From: Caldithrix sp.
Lineage (GTDB): Bacteria; KSB1; UBA2214; DYKH01
Direction of reading: 5' to 3'
NCBI GenBank assembly: GCA_020722685.1
Contig: DYKH01000128.1
Location: forward strand, 1 to 14,581
DNA length: 14,581 bases
A program made the translations under genes and the position numbers. Under the pieces are notes generated by a model, which saw nothing but the letters and a program-made list of their open reading frames with translations, did not search any database and was not told the origin of the DNA. This document shows positions 12,822 through 14,581 of this stretch, one piece after another (position 1 is the first letter of the stretch; each line of letters starts with the position of its first letter).

Positions 12822-14546
12822 TTAGACATCGAATTTCTTCGGATCGAGCCTTTTCAGAATGATGTCCTTGACGGTCGCGCCGCTGGGTACCATGGGGAAG
12901 ACCATCTCTTCTTTCACGGTGGTGTATTCTACCACCACCGGCTCATCATGGACGCTGAACATCCATTCGATGGATTGATCGACATCTCGGGGATCGGTCA
13001 CTTTCAAGCCACGGCAGCCCATGCCTTCGGCGACCTTGATGAAATCCGGATTGCTGGCCGAGAGATCGGTAAAGGAGAAGCGCGATGAATGGAACAGCTC
13101 CTGCCATTGGCGCACCATGCCCAGGAAACTGTTGTTGAAGATGATGAACTTGATCGGCAATTTGTAATAAGCGGCGGTGATCAGTTCTTGGATGTTCATG
13201 GCAAAGCCGCCGTCGCCGCTAATGGAAATGACCGGACCATCTTTGACGGCAAAGGCGGCGCCGATGGAAGCCGGCAAAGAAAAGCCCATGGTTCCCAGTC
13301 CGCCGGAGCTGATGTGCGAGCGGGGATGGTTGAACTGGAAATGCTGCGCCGCCCACATTTGATGTTGCCCTACGTCGGTAATGACGACCGCCCGTCCCTT
13401 GGTGTGGTCGGATAGCTTGCGCAGAATGGGTTGCGGACGGATTTTCCCATCCTCGGGCGGCAATTCCAACGGGCATTGTCTGTTCCAATCGGAGATCTTC
13501 TGCCACCATTCATCTACGTTGAGCTTTTCCGTGAATTGCGGCAGCATTTGATCGAGGATTTTGCCGACGTCACCGACAATCGGGTAATCGACTTTGACGT
13601 TTTTGTTAATGGAAGCCGGATCGATGTCGATATGTATCTTGATCGCATTCTTGGCAAATTCGCTGATTTTTCCGGTGACGCGGTCATCAAAGCGCGCGCC
13701 GATGGCAACCAGGCAGTCGCACTCATCCACGGCCATGTTGGCGGTGAAGGTGCCGTGCATGCCCAACATGCCCAAGAATTGCGGATCGGAACCAGGAAAC
13801 CCTCCCAGACCGTGCAATGTTAAAGTGACCGGCATGCCAGTGCGATGGGCAAGCTCAGTAAGCTGAGGGCCGGCATTGGACAATATGACGCCGCCGCCCG
13901 CGTAGATCAGGGGCCGTTTCGCGGCTTTGATGGCATCTACCGCATTCTTGATCATGATGGAGTGTCCCGTCGTTTGCGGCTTGTAGCCCTTGAGCTCCAG
14001 TGCTTGGGGATATTCAAAAACCCCTCTGCTCATCACTACGTCCTTGCACAAGTCCACCACCACGGGGCCGGGTCTTCCGGTTGTGGCGATGTGGAAGGCC
14101 TTTTTGATGGTTGGCGCCAACTCGCTGATGTGGCGAACCAAGAAACTCCATTTGGTTATCGAGCGGGTGATGCCGATGATGTCTGCCTCCTGAAAGGCGT
14201 CGTTGCCGATCAAGTGGCTGGGCACCTGGCCGGTGAAAACCACGATGGGAATGGAATCCATGTATGCGTCAGCAATGCCCGTTACGGTGTTGGTCGCGCC
14301 CGGCCCGGAGGTGACCAGAACGACGCCCGGTTTTCCCGACGCCTTGGCATAACCCTCGGCCATGTGAGTGGCACCTTGCTCATGACGGACTAGAATATGC
14401 TGGAGAAAATCGACGTCGTACAATTTGTCGTAAAGCTGCAAAACCGCGCCGCCGGGATAGCCGAACACGATTTCAACGCCCTCACAGCGCAGCGCCTCGA
14501 AGAATATTTCGGCCCCGGTTTTCTTTTGTGATGCAGGAGTTTCCAT
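12822..14546 (-). CDS. ilvB: Acetolactate synthase, large (catalytic) subunit, biosynthetic type
   Basis: This 574-residue enzyme depends on ThDP and FAD. It condenses two pyruvates to 2-acetolactate, or pyruvate with 2-oxobutyrate, the first shared step of valine, leucine and isoleucine synthesis. The N-terminal domain has YPGGAVL (30-36), RHEQGATHMAEGYA with catalytic Glu56, and TSGPGATNTVTGIADA. The middle FAD-binding domain has GARFDDRVTG (283-292). The C-terminal domain has the ThDP/Mg motif GDGGFAMN (444-451) with NN 471-472 and FLGMVRQWQE, as in biosynthetic AHAS. No small regulatory subunit (ilvN) follows; 432 bases of non-coding DNA come next, so ilvN, if present, lies elsewhere or upstream beyond the edge. 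ATG 14546 fits the family's N-terminus, but I see no clear ribosome site before it. The end DPKKFDV closes the protein normally. Confidence 0.95.
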   Translation of the reverse strand: METPASQKKTGAEIFFEALRCEGVEIVFGYPGGAVLQLYDKLYDVDFLQHILVRHEQGATHMAEGYAKASGKPGVVLVTSGPGATNTVTGIADAYMDSIPIVVFTGQVPSHLIGNDAFQEADIIGITRSITKWSFLVRHISELAPTIKKAFHIATTGRPGPVVVDLCKDVVMSRGVFEYPQALELKGYKPQTTGHSIMIKNAVDAIKAAKRPLIYAGGGVILSNAGPQLTELAHRTGMPVTLTLHGLGGFPGSDPQFLGMLGMHGTFTANMAVDECDCLVAIGARFDDRVTGKISEFAKNAIKIHIDIDPASINKNVKVDYPIVGDVGKILDQMLPQFTEKLNVDEWWQKISDWNRQCPLELPPEDGKIRPQPILRKLSDHTKGRAVVITDVGQHQMWAAQHFQFNHPRSHISSGGLGTMGFSLPASIGAAFAVKDGPVISISGDGGFAMNIQELITAAYYKLPIKFIIFNNSFLGMVRQWQELFHSSRFSFTDLSASNPDFIKVAEGMGCRGLKVTDPRDVDQSIEWMFSVHDEPVVVEYTTVKEEMVFPMVPSGATVKDIILKRLDPKKFDV

Positions 14547-14558
14547 AGGCGATCGAAA

Positions 14559-14576
14559 AGTGACTAAAGTGACTAA
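14559..14576. repeat. Two tandem copies of agtgactaa
   Basis: The 9-mer agtgactaa occurs twice in a row just upstream of the ilvB start, at the edge of the window. More copies may follow outside. It resembles the other phrase-like intergenic repeats but is too short to assign. Confidence 0.35.
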
Positions 14577-14581
14577 AATGG

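Noticed and set aside
13845..14393. Open frame of 182 codons on the + strand inside ilvB
   Set aside because: It is an antisense shadow of the acetolactate synthase gene with no ribosome site or family signature.

Overview
This window looks like a bacterial chromosome segment of moderate GC content. Nothing in it fixes the phylum. The mix of genes and the abundance of degenerate quasi-tandem repeats between genes resemble large-genome FCB-group or candidate-phylum bacteria (KSB1/Calditrichota-like), but that is a guess from general impression. I saw no rRNA, tRNA or CRISPR array.

Layout. (1) 1-3137: a glycan-related region on the + strand. It holds a Tat-exported Gfo/Idh/MocA-fold enzyme of the GH109 (alpha-N-acetylgalactosaminidase) type and a polytopic DUF5009/HGSNAT-like membrane acyltransferase. 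(2) 3138-3781: a gene-poor, repeat-rich spacer. (3) 3782-7010: an exported CocE/NonD-type alpha/beta hydrolase, then a DUF433-DUF5615 antitoxin-toxin pair, then a second, 5'-truncated and frameshifted copy of the last 40% of the hydrolase. The core of this copy is identical to the original while its edges have diverged. (4) 7010-8060: a second antitoxin-toxin pair on the - strand (UPF0175 + DUF3368 PIN) with a readable promoter and candidate operator, then the wreck of a third module that is a cousin of the first DUF433-DUF5615 pair. (5) 8073-9985, - strand: a secreted five-bladed-propeller glycosidase broken by an in-frame stop and cut short at its C-terminus, a small Rho-N-like basic protein, and a frameshifted REP-associated (Y1/HUH) transposase flanked by mirror-image pairs of hairpins. 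(6) 10008-14546, - strand: two intact central-metabolism genes for thiamine-diphosphate enzymes, phosphoketolase (xfp) and the acetolactate synthase large subunit (ilvB), separated by a 432-base repeat-rich spacer.

The two ends are intact housekeeping or catabolic genes. The middle (about 4.8-10.0 kb) is a decaying accessory zone with two intact and one dead toxin-antitoxin modules, a partial gene duplication, a broken glycosidase and a dead RAYT element. The best leads are the gene-conversion-like pattern of the hydrolase repeat, the relic of the DUF433-DUF5615 module, the REPtron-like unit, and the families of phrase-like intergenic repeats. I see no convincing wholly new multi-gene system.
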